Source: Alitta virens (taxonomy: Eukaryota > Annelida > Polychaeta > Phyllodocida > Nereididae). Taken from it: a DNA stretch of 64,000 nt. A program made the translations under genes and the position numbers. Every line of letters starts with the position of its first letter. The first letter of the stretch is position 1. The notes below the pieces were generated by a model. That model searched no databases and was not told the origin of the DNA. It saw only the letters and a program-made list of their open reading frames with translations. Shown piece after piece: positions 1 through 12,597 of the stretch. The stretch is taken from assembly GCA_932294295.1 (NCBI GenBank), contig OW028575.1, forward strand, positions 37,140,253 through 37,204,252, read 5' to 3'.

Positions 1-256
1 TCTCCTGCTATGTCTGGTAACTCTTAAGAGATAATAATGAATGTTGTCTTGTACATGGTTTGCATTCATTATCAGTTTCAATCTATCATATGGAATGACA
101 AATATCTAGTAATTCTTCGGCATGCTGTGCATGGTTATATAGTTTAAATATCTTGGCTAGATTTGAAATCATGTTTTCCCAAAATTATTATAAAACTCAA
201 GAAGTTCAAGTATACAGTGATGTAAGTACTGAAATTTTGTCATTTCTTTATTGCAG

Positions 257-3200
257 GAATTACTAGCATGCTGATTTCTCCAGCCGTTCCTCTTGTGATG
301 CCTACTGTTCCATCTTCATCATCTCCGAACACCATGCCTAATTATGGCGTATTTACATTGCAAGAGCAGCAGGAATCAGGTAAAGTTAAACAAATTCTGT
401 GTCACAAAAGGTTTGATTTAACAAAGTGGTCATCTGCGTATCTACATACTTATTTTCCTGTATTTTTGTAATGAAGAGAACCTCAAGCAAACAGGAACAT
501 CGCAGTAATTTTTCTTTTACCAAGGGCATATTGTTATGATGTCAGTATTTAACAGTGTGGCAAATAGACCTTTAATGCCAATGGTGAAAATTACATTAAT
601 ATATCGGTAACATGGTGTTAATAATGGAAAGAAGTTTTTGCACAAGAAATGCATGTGATCCTAATTGTATTAAATTTGTTTACATTCACAGTTAATGAAA
701 TAACTATGCTGAGACAATCATGAGCAGTCCAGTTGACAATGTTTCACTTAAAAGTTGTCTCCAGTGTCATTTTCTCGCTGGCAAGTCACTGTGGAGCTGG
801 CACGTTCCGCTAGAGCGACCATAATAGACAGACACCTTAACAATGTGAAGATGCTCCACTATATGAAGTCTCTTTGCTTCAACCATGTTTCTTTAACTTC
901 TTTCTAGGAAGAAACCCGGAGGAAGCATTACAGAAATTTACTAATATTGTTGGGAATCCATCTAAAGATGAGGTGAGCAAAAATTTTAAACATTTGCATT
1001 TGGATGAATATGGTTTGCTTGGAAGTTTTGTTGATCTACACAGCTTTTTATTTATGAACAAATAATGTGATGGGTTGGGTCCAATTTATAGATATGTTGC
1101 GAGCCAGTGACAGATACTAGTATTGTGGGCCTCCAGCAGGGCTGCAAACTTTCATGCATTCACCGTGAGACTCGCGCATTAGGTCACAGGTGGCTATCTC
1201 ATTCTTTAGGCATTAAGTATTTCCTTAACATTTTAATTTGTCTCACTCTTAGAGAACTAGAATAAATCTTTCATAAATGTTGATGCTCCAGAAGTTGGCT
1301 ACTTGGCTCACGATATTACCATCGCAGAAAGTAAAGATACATCTCAACAAACATATTTATGCATTCTCCCATTGCAGAAGACATGTGACACACAACCGCT
1401 AACAATTTGCTATATATAGTCTTGGCAAGCTGCCAACACCCTGAGATAAAGGAGTGAATGTTATCAAGGTATCCTCTGGTAGCCTGATGTTGGTGAGGGT
1501 GTATTTACGTGATGCATTGTGATTGTCAATAGGACATACAGGTGGCAGTGATGTAGCTAGTTATTGCTGCCCTCTAGTGATAATAACGACTTCAAAACTT
1601 ATATATATAACATAAACTGCAGATTATTTATGGCAGACTTAATTTGTGACTCATAAACAAACATATCGTGATATGTGCTGCATGTTTTGGATCGTGACAT
1701 GTTCTTTGGATGCATAACGTTTGAATAGGGGTGGTAGCGGGATAAATTTTGGATCGGAAAAACATATGCAATACCCAATCCTACTAATTTGTGACACATG
1801 GTGTGTCCTATTAATATACTACAATAATAACCCAACAAAGTTTAAATATTCAAGAATATATCACTGCAGATTATTTATGATATAATCTAGGCAGTGAAAC
1901 ACCCCACAAGTTATTATAGCTAGAGCCCACAAACAATTTATGTGCACTTGCCTGATGGGTATAACTGTTTTTAACACACTCTCATTCTTTTTTTTTCCAC
2001 AGGATTGCAGCATCTGTTTTGAGAATCTTCAAGAGGAGTCCAGTTACGCTGATGACCAGTCCAATCCCGCTGATAAACATGTTGTGTGGAAGCTAAACAA
2101 ATGTGATCACATGTTCCATAAGCTTTGCATACTTACCATGTACAAAAGTGGATCAAAGGTATGACAATGATAGGGACTGCATGCATCTACAGTATTCATT
2201 GTGAACAATATGTATTAGCTATATCGGCCAAAATTAGAGGGAACCTGTCTCTGCCCGGGACCCTCGAGTCCTGAGGGTCTCTGGAAACTAATTTTGAGCA
2301 ACTCACCAATGCTCTCACACAACTAACTCAGGCAGCTTTGACCTATAATCCTCGATTCTAACTTGCTCAATATTGTAAAAGGAATACAAATCCACTGAAA
2401 TTAGGATATTATGTATGCGCTTTTTGTGAAGCGATCTAGAGCGGTTAACATAGGACTATTTTGTGCGGCCGGCAATGCATTTGCGATATAAAAGTAGGTC
2501 ACCAATTAATAGCTTTTCACTTTTTGTAGACTGAGAGGGAACAATAGCACTGATACAGCCATAATACAATTCACTATCTTGAAATAGTCTAATTTACGAG
2601 CAATATAGAAAATAAATATATATATTTGTTTCCATCCATGCGTGGCCTTGTGTCAGTGGCATAAATTGCCAATAACATTACTTGTTTATATTTCATACCA
2701 TAATTACCAAAGTTTTAGTAAAATTAATTTAAGGTCTGTCATAATATGTGGTGAGTGCATCTTATATACATGTGTTAATTCTATTTCACTTCCCTGTAGT
2801 CCAGGCAGTTCCCATGAGGTGGCTCATGCATTAAGTCAATGCAGATTTTGCTACAAGTTTGCATTGTGTAAGTTCACACTTTTTTTGCAGGGGGATGGCT
2901 TACAATGCCCTTCTTGCAAGACCATATATGGAGAGAAGCAGGGTAACTGCCCAGCTGGTCACATGGAGTATCAAATGATGTCCAATTCCTTGCCTGGTCA
3001 TCCTGACTGTGGTACAATTCGCATCACCTACGCCATATATCCTGGCGTACAGGTAATTCTATTGAGTGGCAATCTTTACGTATATAGGGCATGTAAGTTA
3101 CAACCAAAGTAGCATCAATTTGTAGTGCAATCCACGCTGTTGCCGTACTTTTGGGAACCAACGCCGCCATATTTTGAATTAGGCGAGCGAATGGACAAAA

Positions 3201-4521
3201 CAATCGGATATTTTTCAATGGAATAACACGTGTATAAGTCATCAGAAGAATGTATAAGTCATCAGAAGAATCAGGAATAGCATTTTCATTACATAACTAT
3301 CACTCACTGGTCAATTTTTGTCAAAATAGCACCTAAATAAACAAGACTATTAGTGGTTGATAACTCGCCTAACTTCATGGGTCCATGAATTCAAAGCAGC
3401 CTAAAGCTTTAATTTTAGGCGTAGGCCTTGCATTAAAAGTAGTTTTTTTCTTTGGCAACCCAAATAATGAGTTGTCAAGCTGTGATTATTTAGTTATCGA
3501 TCCTTATTCAGCCCCCTCCGTGCAATTTCAATGACGGCATTCTGGATGTGGTTCCCGGAAGTCGTTTTTCCTGCTCTTAAATGCACGAGAGCAAAATCAA
3601 CTTACACATGCCCTATTATAGGTAGATCTACCTGTGTTCAAATGTAGTAATTTTTCCATGATGTCAACAAAATTATTCTGGTAACTCGGTAAACTTATGC
3701 CAGAGCTAATCAATATGAGCTATGTCACTCATGCTTATTATTTCCCTAGTGAACATGGGCAAACAATGACCAGTAACAGTACAATTGATGTCATTTTATT
3801 GGCAATTGTTCCCTGTATTATTACATCATTGACTTGTTTATGTTTCGCTGCCAATGACCCCAGGGGGGGGGGGGGGTGGACGAAAGAGTGCTTCAGCCCT
3901 AAATTTGATTGGCTCTGCTTACACTAGTTTTCTGCCTTACAGGGACCCAATCATCCATGTCCTGGTCAACCGTACAGTACTTATGGCTTTCCTCGGGTGT
4001 GTTTCCTACCTAACAATGAAATGGGCAGAAAGGTATATTTTACTTCTTTAATTGGAACCTTAAGTCATGCAGAACTTGCTGACAGTCTACCAATGTTTTT
4101 GATTATGTTGTTTCTAAATATGAAAATGGTTACCTGACATTTTCTAAAGCTGTGCAAGACATTTTCTCTTGTGTTAACAGGGGGAAATGCCCTATGTGCC
4201 ACATATATAATAAGAATTACTGTAGTTCTGAAAAAATGTTCAACCTCAATTCAGCATTGAGTTTTCTGTCAGCTAAAAATTTTGTCTTGCTGCATGTTTT
4301 CCCAGATTCTGCGTCTACTTGTGAAAGCTTGGCTGAGGCGGTTGACCTTCACCGTTGGCACCTCGGCTACCACTGGCATGCCAAATACTGTCATCTGGAA
4401 TGAGATCCACCACAAAACTGAGTTTGGATCTAATCACACTGGGCATGGTTTTCCTGATCCAAAATATTTTGATAATGTTCTCCTTGAGCTGGCTTCTCAT
4501 GGAGTTACTGAAGACTCGTGA
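257..4521 (+). CDS. DTX: Deltex-family E3 ubiquitin ligase, 3' six exons (partial)
   Basis: Deltex proteins are RING ubiquitin ligases that act on Notch signalling and endosomal sorting. Six exons join in frame: 257-379, 908-972, 2003-2158, 2891-3052, 3943-4032 and 4306-4521 (stop TGA 4519-4521), each flanked by AG/GT, giving the last ~269 residues. The first exon here is serine/proline-rich linker. Exons 2003-2158 and 2891-3052 carry the RING-H2 finger: CSIC, then CDHMFHKLC (C-x-H-x2-H-x2-C), then CPSC. The rest is the Deltex C-terminal (DTC) domain, with [36 protein letters not shown] and [13 protein letters not shown], the last containing the His/Glu region tied to ADP-ribose and NAD binding in human Deltex proteins. 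It fits the DTX1/2/4 branch better than DTX3. WWE domains and the start codon would lie upstream of base 1. No break is seen in the coding part. Confidence 0.94.
3231..3270. repeat. Two-copy 20-bp tandem repeat
   Basis: The unit TGTATAAGTCATCAGAAGAA occurs twice back to back in a Deltex intron. Confidence 0.9.
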
Positions 4522-5280
4522 TCTTGCTCTCTGATGTCACTTGAATTCTTCTTAATTTTTAGACTTCAGAAGACTTGCTTTCATCGTTATATTTACTTAA
4601 AGACTGTTTCAGTGCATTAGTGGTTTTGGATGTACCTATAATTTTGTTAGCAAGTAGTTTAAAGTAACAACACTTGGTGCTTTATGTTGTCCTATGCCTA
4701 GCAGAAGTTAAACCGAAACATTGACTCCCTGTATGAGACACCCCATGAACTTGTGCTGTATCTCTTCGGCTCGATATAGCGCATTCCATGTGCAATTCTA
4801 GTTTTTTATTGGCCAATATATTTGCCTATTATGTACTAGGTGTGAATTTGAATGGACAATACATAAGCATGTTGAATATTGTTATTAAACCTAATCTAAT
4901 AAGAGTGTGGCATAATGATGATTTTGTTCTTTTACAGAGGTTCACCTGATTAAAAAGATATGGTTACATATAATATGTTTAATTTTAACTTATAACATGC
5001 ATAAGCTTGCTGTGAACATAAGAGCACATTGACAAAATGCATCAATGATTTTGGTTTTCTTCACAATATTAGCATATTCTTATTGATATTGTTTCTGTGA
5101 CATTATAAATATTAAGGAAGTCATGAAAGTTTCTATAAAATAAAAATAATTAAAAATACCTAAAAAGTTCTTGTCATGTTGTTTGTGTTCATGTCCTAGC
5201 TAGCAATTAATTAACAAAATCAGAAGTTGTGCTACATGGAGCCCAATGTACAGAAGGCTCATTGCGTTGTCTCTTATGAG
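4522..5280 (+). other. Deltex 3' UTR and downstream DNA
   Basis: This AT-rich, non-coding stretch follows the Deltex stop codon. Candidate polyadenylation signals are ATTAAA at 4884-4889 and AATAAA at 5139-5144. I see no gene in it. It ends at the left terminal repeat of a transposon at 5281. Confidence 0.55.
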
Positions 5281-6287
5281 TAGTGATGTGGACGGACCGC
5301 TTAGCCAGGTCCGTCCTGGTCCAGTCAAGAGGTGAGCGGTCCGGCGGCGAACCATCGACAAAACAGTTGTTTCACCAAATAGAAAAACTAGACCTGGCTC
5401 TCATGACAGAGAAACGCACTTGCAAGTTTGGCCATAGATTTTTTAATGCATATTTGTAGCTCAAAGCAATGAGAAGATGGGTTCAATTTACCTTTTGCAC
5501 ATTGGTGGCTTAATTATGCTCTCAACAACAGCTCAAGTACAATTAACACCTCATGTGTCACATGTAACTTGTAAGTCACATACTTATTTGTTCCAATTGT
5601 AATTCATTTCTTCTGACAAGTTGGCATGGGATCCAATAGGATGATTTCGCCATTTGTGCCGCTACGATCGAGGAACAGTTTAACTCTTGAATATTATCCA
5701 GCTTACATGTACCTCATTTAGAAACTGCATGGTATTTCTAATGAGATTAGTCATTTGGTGCTGTTCACCAGGGGCACTGAGGTGGGGCTGCATTCAAGGG
5801 TAAGAGCCATAAAATCTATACCCAATACTGCGAAAATACCCATTTTCCCACTTTTTATCGAGATACTTGAAGATAGGGCTGTTATTTCAAAATCCACTGT
5901 ATAACCGGCCATCTACATATGCTTAGTGGCTCAGTTCAAGAACATTCAGGAGCCCTCTCAATTGCTCCCCAAACGGGTACTGGATTACACCTCATGAAAG
6001 AGAGGTGAATGGAAAGACAGACAACCCTGAAGGTTTCTGTCCAAAAACCAGTTCTTGTTTAACATAATTTGATGTATGGAATTATTTAGTACAGGACGGA
6101 CTATGCAATATTTATTTATGTAAAACAAAGAAAACCGTCAATTAATTAGGCATGATTAACTGAAACAAACCAAGAGGACAAACATCTGGTGTATAATAAA
6201 TTTAACATGCTTGGACCGCCGGTCCTGGGTCATTGGACCGATCCGGTTTTTTAGCGGTCCGGGGTCGGACCACGGTCCACATCACTA
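5281..6287. mobile_element. Non-autonomous hAT-like DNA transposon, ~1.0 kb
   Basis: The left end TAGTGATGTGGACGGACCG and the right end, which reads GTCCACATCACTA, form terminal inverted repeats; both subterminal regions are rich in GGTCC/GGACC. The flanking octamers are CTTATGAG (5273-5280) and CATGTGAG (6288-6295), a 6-of-8 match that looks like a worn 8-bp target-site duplication. TAGTGATG-type ends with 8-bp duplications are typical of hAT elements. No transposase frame is visible inside. It lies between the convergent 3' ends of Deltex and the NUFIP2-like gene. Confidence 0.75.
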
Positions 6288-9200
6288 CATGTGAGTTTGT
6301 GGCAACCCCAAAATGACAAGTTGATGCACATGTAGAAAGTATCCTGTGATTTTGTTGCAACCCCTTGGTCCATATAGTGCTCCTGAATAAACTTAAGGGT
6401 TAAAAAGATTGAACAAAAATTCTGTCAGAGCACAATTTTAATATATGGTCTAACCTTCATTTTAATGCAAAAAATATGTTGGATATTTCAATTTTTAGTT
6501 TTTGGTTAATGACAGCACAGAGTTAACTGAGTTTAGGAAGATGAAACTAAATTTTTACTCCATAAATGGAAGTATATATATATATAAATATATATATATT
6601 AGAAAAGTTATGAAGAAATCTATTCAGAAAATTATGAGATTTGATAAAATGAATATTTTGCTTTATCATACCCATGTAATAAGCACATTTCATGTCAAAT
6701 TATATTGTTGCTTGGTGATAAAATTTTAAAGTTAATAAGAATGTATGATGACGCTAGAGTTAGGGTTAACCATATAGGTAGTACTGACAAGTTCTCAAAT
6801 GACAGCAGATGAATTTAAGTTCGAAGGTGGTTGAGGTCACAGGGTTCATCATGCTGAACCTTGTCCAAATGAAAACTTCAGTAATGTTGATTTTGCATCA
6901 TGCAACCATGCAATAGGGACTATGCCTTAGGGAAGACCTTGGATGATTTCAAAGATGATTGACCTTGACCCATTTTTTAGGTCACGGGTAGAATCTGTTC
7001 CGATTTTGTGTAGAAATTTATGATAGCTGTTATGTCAACAGGGATTTTGCCTTCGGCGGTCAACCTTGCCCTATTGTTTAGGACACGGGGGTCGAAATCC
7101 ATCTGAAACTTGTAGAAATGATAATTTTATCACATAAACCGTAAACAGCAACATTTCATTTTCCCACCGGCAAATGTTTTGGGAGCCGACACTGAAAGTG
7201 CCTCCTTGACTTGTGAATATTGTAAATGTGAGTAAACTATGCATGACAGGCTGAGGATTTCACGTGCTTTGCACTGTAGTTTTCAAGGTCTTGATGCTAC
7301 AGGGTCTGAAGCTTATTATCAGTCAGCTTTTATCACCAGCTGATGATGAGCAAAGGCTTGGGAGGCTACACCATGTTACACATTTGCCCATAGGTTGGTC
7401 TTTTACTTGCTCAGCAGACACCCAAGATGCTCATGAAGAGTGGCCAGGCCCAGACCCGGGACGATCACAGGTTATGACAATGACCCGCCGTATTAATTAA
7501 ACAGCTATTCTGGTCACCGCGGAGTTAACTTTAACAAATAGTTCAGACCCTTGTGCGAAAGCACTCGCACATGATAACATCTGATGTTCTGACGGCTTAG
7601 CTTTGGTGGCATAGTAGCCCCTGGCGTCCATATGAACTGAAAGTCCCTTGTCGCTTAGTCCATCTAAACTTTACAGCTGAATCCTAGCATCTGTTAATGA
7701 AAAATGCAGACAGATTTCTTGGCATTTTTTATTCTTAAACATTAATCAGTTTTGACGTCAAGTCAACAACATTATGATCTCTCATTCCAGTTATGAGCAG
7801 TTACAATTTGTGCCAATTTACACATTATTCTTTTCAGCTTCAAAATCAGGCATTAAATTTCCCATTAATCACACGGTTTCAAAATATTTACCACATAAAA
7901 AGGTTGAATGGTGCAAAACTCAATAGTGAGGGGTTATTCCCCTTGCAAGCTATTATTTTGAATGGCCTTTTCCTTGAAATAATATTGCAATATTTAATGA
8001 CAGAATAACAAGATAACTACTTTTGAGCAATACCCTTCTTTTTAACAGCAAGTGCATTAATTACTGTTTTTCCCCATATTACAATTTAAATTCTGGTGAC
8101 CTGTTTTTGTTAAACAGGTTATGGGTCTTAAGTAAAATCCAGGCCAAAATTATAGGATTTGTTGATTTTCATTGAAGCAAAATATATTCTTACTCTTAAT
8201 TACTTAAGGACATAGCTTAACAATCTCTTTCTGTATAAAATTATCAATCACATTTGAAAGTTGCATGGTTTTGGGACAAGTACAGGATGACAAATTAAGA
8301 ATTTATTATCATCATGAAACCATTTTTCACAATGAGTAAATTTCGCAAGAATGCCAAACCAAATGAACTGACAATTTAACCCCTTTCCCATTTAGTATTG
8401 CGTTTTCCCAAGTATGCCATATCCCAGAACCATACATCTCTCTACAAATACATGTGGACTTCACATCTCAAACGTGCACAGCTTGAAACTGGTCCAGCGC
8501 ATTTCTTTAATTTCTCGCAATATATTCACAAATTAAACTGTAGTCTGCAACAGACTTTCCATATACAACAGCTTAAAAAAATACTGTTCGACAGTGTGTA
8601 AGCTTTTTCTACAGGCATCAGCCTCTGGCAGATACTCATTAGATCTTTCATAAGAAGTCAAGCATTTCACCACAGCAAATCATCTGGACAGATACAACAA
8701 TATGGGGAACATACACAATACATAGAAATTCTCTTGTAGCAGTGAATTGCGGAAATACATACACAATCTAATTCGGGTAAGTAAACAAGGCTGTAATTAT
8801 ATTGGAATTGCACTTCAATGGTAGCTTGTTGGTTACAACTAACAGGGAGTCAAAAAGACAATCATTACAATGAGTCCAATGGCCAGTGTCCTCATCTGGA
8901 ACTACAAAGCAAACCAATTTGATTAAGTTTATGATTGCCCAAAACCTTCTCCAATTCACACATTAACGAAGTTGACGTTAACACTATCCAGTGTGAAAGA
9001 TGTCGCATCAACTGCTAAATTAATTTATGAAACTACTAAAATGATAATTTATTTTCCCAGGCTTGTGACATTGTATTATTGCAATTTCATATACCCCAAG
9101 AAGCATTTCCACAAAGCAAAAGTGAACAGAATAAAACTTAAGTTTCAACATTTTATCATTTTCTGCAGTGTTCTAACACTACTTAGTTGGTGGACAACAA

Positions 9201-12200
9201 AGCATCATTAAGCAAAAGCATTGATAGGTATTTGGCACCGACGCTCAAATGCATGTTCTCGCCACCCTAACATTCATCACAAGGGGAAATCTTTACGAGG
9301 TAGGCCAGTGGCTCTAAATAAACTTTAAACCCTGAGCTGCAAATTGAAATTTTAACAGGTAAATGACATGCATGCTGAATTTGCCTTTACTTCTTGGTAT
9401 CATTAACTGCATAGGATTTTAACAAGCTTTTTCCAATAGGAATGATAGGGACAGCAACGCTACAAGGACAAATGACAATAACTACCAGCAAACTACACCA
9501 ATGCCATAGATAAATGAAAACTGGCATGGACATTCATATACATTAGCACAACAAATTTCATTATTCATACATTTATGTAAAAGACCAGTAACCATTATGT
9601 TCAATCCACTGCTACAAGAGATCAGTAATTACCAACAAAACTTGGTAGAGTACGAAACTATTGTAAATTCAATTCACAACTCGCAAAGCAATGTTCTTTT
9701 TCACATTTTTATAAAGAACAGATAGTACTCAGGTGCAATCTTCAACCGTAGTATGAAAATTGTCTAAATTGTCGGCAACAGTGGTGAAATTCTTGATTTC
9801 TTGCTCATCTAATTGTCTTGGCGCTATATTTTTTCCCACAAAGTTTTTGAGTCTGAGGTCGCAGTAACGCAAAAACACAGAGATTTACAGCTGCAAGCAA
9901 AGAGAACATGCATCACTGCATGTAACGATGCTGATAATTTTGTCCAGTTCAATGAAGTGACTATTATACCACTCCCTAAAGTAGAAGTCCAGTCTACACA
10001 TCTCAAACTGTTGAGAGGTCAAGGTTTCTAACTGTTGTGTCCGAACTCCGGGAAGGAGGCTGCTACCAGATGGCTCCTGTGAGTGTGGTTTAGCTCCATT
10101 TTAACTACTGATATTGGACACTATTGGCTCAATGACGTCCCTGCAGCGCATGGGATAAATCTGGTGGCTACAATTCCTCGATATGTCAATCGGCTGAGAT
10201 GCAATTGGAACACATTTGTCTCTCTGATGGTTGTGTATCAGACAGAAACCTCACAAGTGAGTTCAAGTGGCTGTTTGCGGGTTCATTTTGTGCTTAACTA
10301 AACTCCACAAAAATAAATCACTTCCTCAGTATTTTTGTTACAATCAATTCGGAGCACAATAAGTCACTGGTTTGTACAGACAAGCAATACACACCATTTC
10401 CCCACTTCTAAACGACTAGACCAATTCTAGCACGAGTCAGGGAACCAAAATGAGCAGTTCATATAACCTACTGCTCCTAATCTCTACGAACGGTCATTAG
10501 ACAACTACGCCCTTTGATTCTACTTCAACATGTGATGTGATTATGATAATACTATAGAGTTGACTTATGAAGCGAGAGTTGTGATTCAGCAGCTAGATGC
10601 TGGATGATGCACAATGCTGGTGATGAGGATGCATTGACAACAGTGATGACAATGATTATGAATGAATGCATCAAATGACAGAGATGAGTTACAGTTCAAC
10701 ATAATAACCATTGCTCTTTCATATAATTCACACTTTTTTCATTTTATCCCCAAATAACATATATATGAATATATATAATATACCATCATCAGTCAGACTA
10801 ATACATTCACCTTTCTTCAACAGCTTTCATCCTAATAATTTCAACATCGTACAAATTTGATATCTTTGTCAAATTGCTACAGATTGTGCAAAGAAAACTT
10901 TTTCAAGAGGGGCGCTAAGGACTGTAAAAGCTAGTAATGCAAGGCAATATATCATCAGCAAACACTTGTTGTACCAGGCAACTAACAGGCAATATTTGGG
11001 ACTCTAGATATTCCACCACTATGTTTCCCCCAAGGAACTATCCAGGGATATCACAATTCACTTTCCGCAAATTAGAATACTAAGATTGGTGTCTGCGATG
11101 TGAGGAATGCACTAACTGAAAAAATACTGAAAAAGAGACGGCACAGCCGCAAACCTACCCTTACTTAATTAAGTTAACAATGACATGCCCGGAAAATTTA
11201 AAATATAATAAACAAGGGACAGAAATATGACTGAAGCAAAGCCAGACTAATGGAAACTAAAGAAAGCCAGTACCGTTTAGGTCAGATTGCATCATTTCAC
11301 ATATTTTCAGGGCTACTACGAAGTCTCCCTGGTGATACAAGAGCACTTGACACACTTCCAGTTCATACCTTAAAAGACGCAACAAAATCTAACCATGGCT
11401 TTCCACATAGCAAAGGCTGAAAATAAGCTAACTACAAAATAAAAGATATCTCAAGGAATAGCTTAACTTTGCATTTTCAAGTTTCTTGATATGTTTTTTT
11501 CTTCTTTTTTAACGGATTCTTTAAAAGTGACATTAAACTTTAACATTACTGTACAGACATGCAACTAACTTATTATAAAAGAGAGTGCCTGATGCACCAG
11601 AAACTACAGAGCAAGGATAATTTAGTTTGAACAAAAAATGTTAAACAAAAACTTCAGAGCTAGAAATCAGCATATTGGAATTCAAAAATTCAGAAGTTTC
11701 AAATATTGCCAGAAAATTTCAACCAGGAAATTAACTTGATACTGAGGCGTTGTGTCTATCTACAGACAACACACGCACATGACATCTACCGACAAAGTTT
11801 CAAACAAGTTAAACTAAATGGAATATCTTTTCTCCACTAGAAGTATCATTTACAGTTAAAAGGCATGAAATCTTCAAGGGTTGCTTAGGGTTCCCTAGCG
11901 CGAAAATGAAGCACAGATGAATGACTAGGACGAAAACATTTTGAAGGACTGGGCCAACTGAAACAAAAATAACATCTCATTCAATTTGTAGAAACTCGAA
12001 AAAAAAGACAAGCCTTCAAAGCTACTAGTAATCATTTTACAACCATTTCGCAATCAAATTTTGCTTTTGACACTCACTACCCAGTTACATTCGTAAGGCA
12101 AACTGACTTTTTTCTCTCTTTTTTTTGTTTTTTTCTGTTTTTGTATTTTTTATCACACAGCTAGAAATCAGCATAACAATCAACTGAAGCTTAAAGAGAC

Positions 12201-12597
12201 CAAAGAAAACAGGAGTAACAAATGGACAAAATACAGCTGCATTCGTGGCAAAGTCTTGCATCCACAAATAATTATATAAAAATTATTTACTAGGATGAAA
12301 ATGATCTTGCAAATTATCCTATCTTCCATTAAGCTGCAGCCTCTGGAAAACCTAACACATCACTTTTCAATTAGCATAACTAAAATCCTTTGGTGAAAAA
12401 CATTGCCAGGCTTAAGAAAGACTTGTGATGACAAAAAAGGAAAAGACATTCCTTTCCAAATAATTGAGCGAGCGATTCAACTAAGGACAGCCATTTCTTG
12501 GTTTACAGTTGTTCCACATAAGATTGTTGACTGTGATGAAATTCCCAATGATATTCCTAGTGGATGATGATGATCACAAACGACGACAATCCGGTTC
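6288..12597. other. Intergenic and probable 3' UTR region, no gene recognised
   Basis: Apart from the degenerate repeat at 6740-7145, I recognise no protein, RNA or mobile element. Open frames are all under 100 codons and match no family I know. The part nearest 12597 must contain the 3' UTR of the minus-strand NUFIP2-like gene, but there are several minus-strand AATAAA-type hexamers (TTTATT on the + strand, for example near 9050 and 8299) and none can be chosen without transcript data. Confidence 0.5.
6740..7145. repeat. Degenerate tandem repeat, ~100-130-bp period
   Basis: Phrases such as TTTAGGTCACGGG (6975-6987), TTTAGGACACGGG (7077-7089), CAATAGGGACTATGCCTTA and CAACAGGGATTTTGCCTT recur at roughly 100-130-bp spacing, with long runs of GACCTTGACC-like text. 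It reads as an old, diverged satellite or a tandemly duplicated element fragment. Confidence 0.45.

Noticed and set aside
10080..10301. Small + strand gene (72 codons)
   Set aside because: No motif, and it lies in a probable 3' UTR or intergenic stretch; frames of this size are expected by chance.
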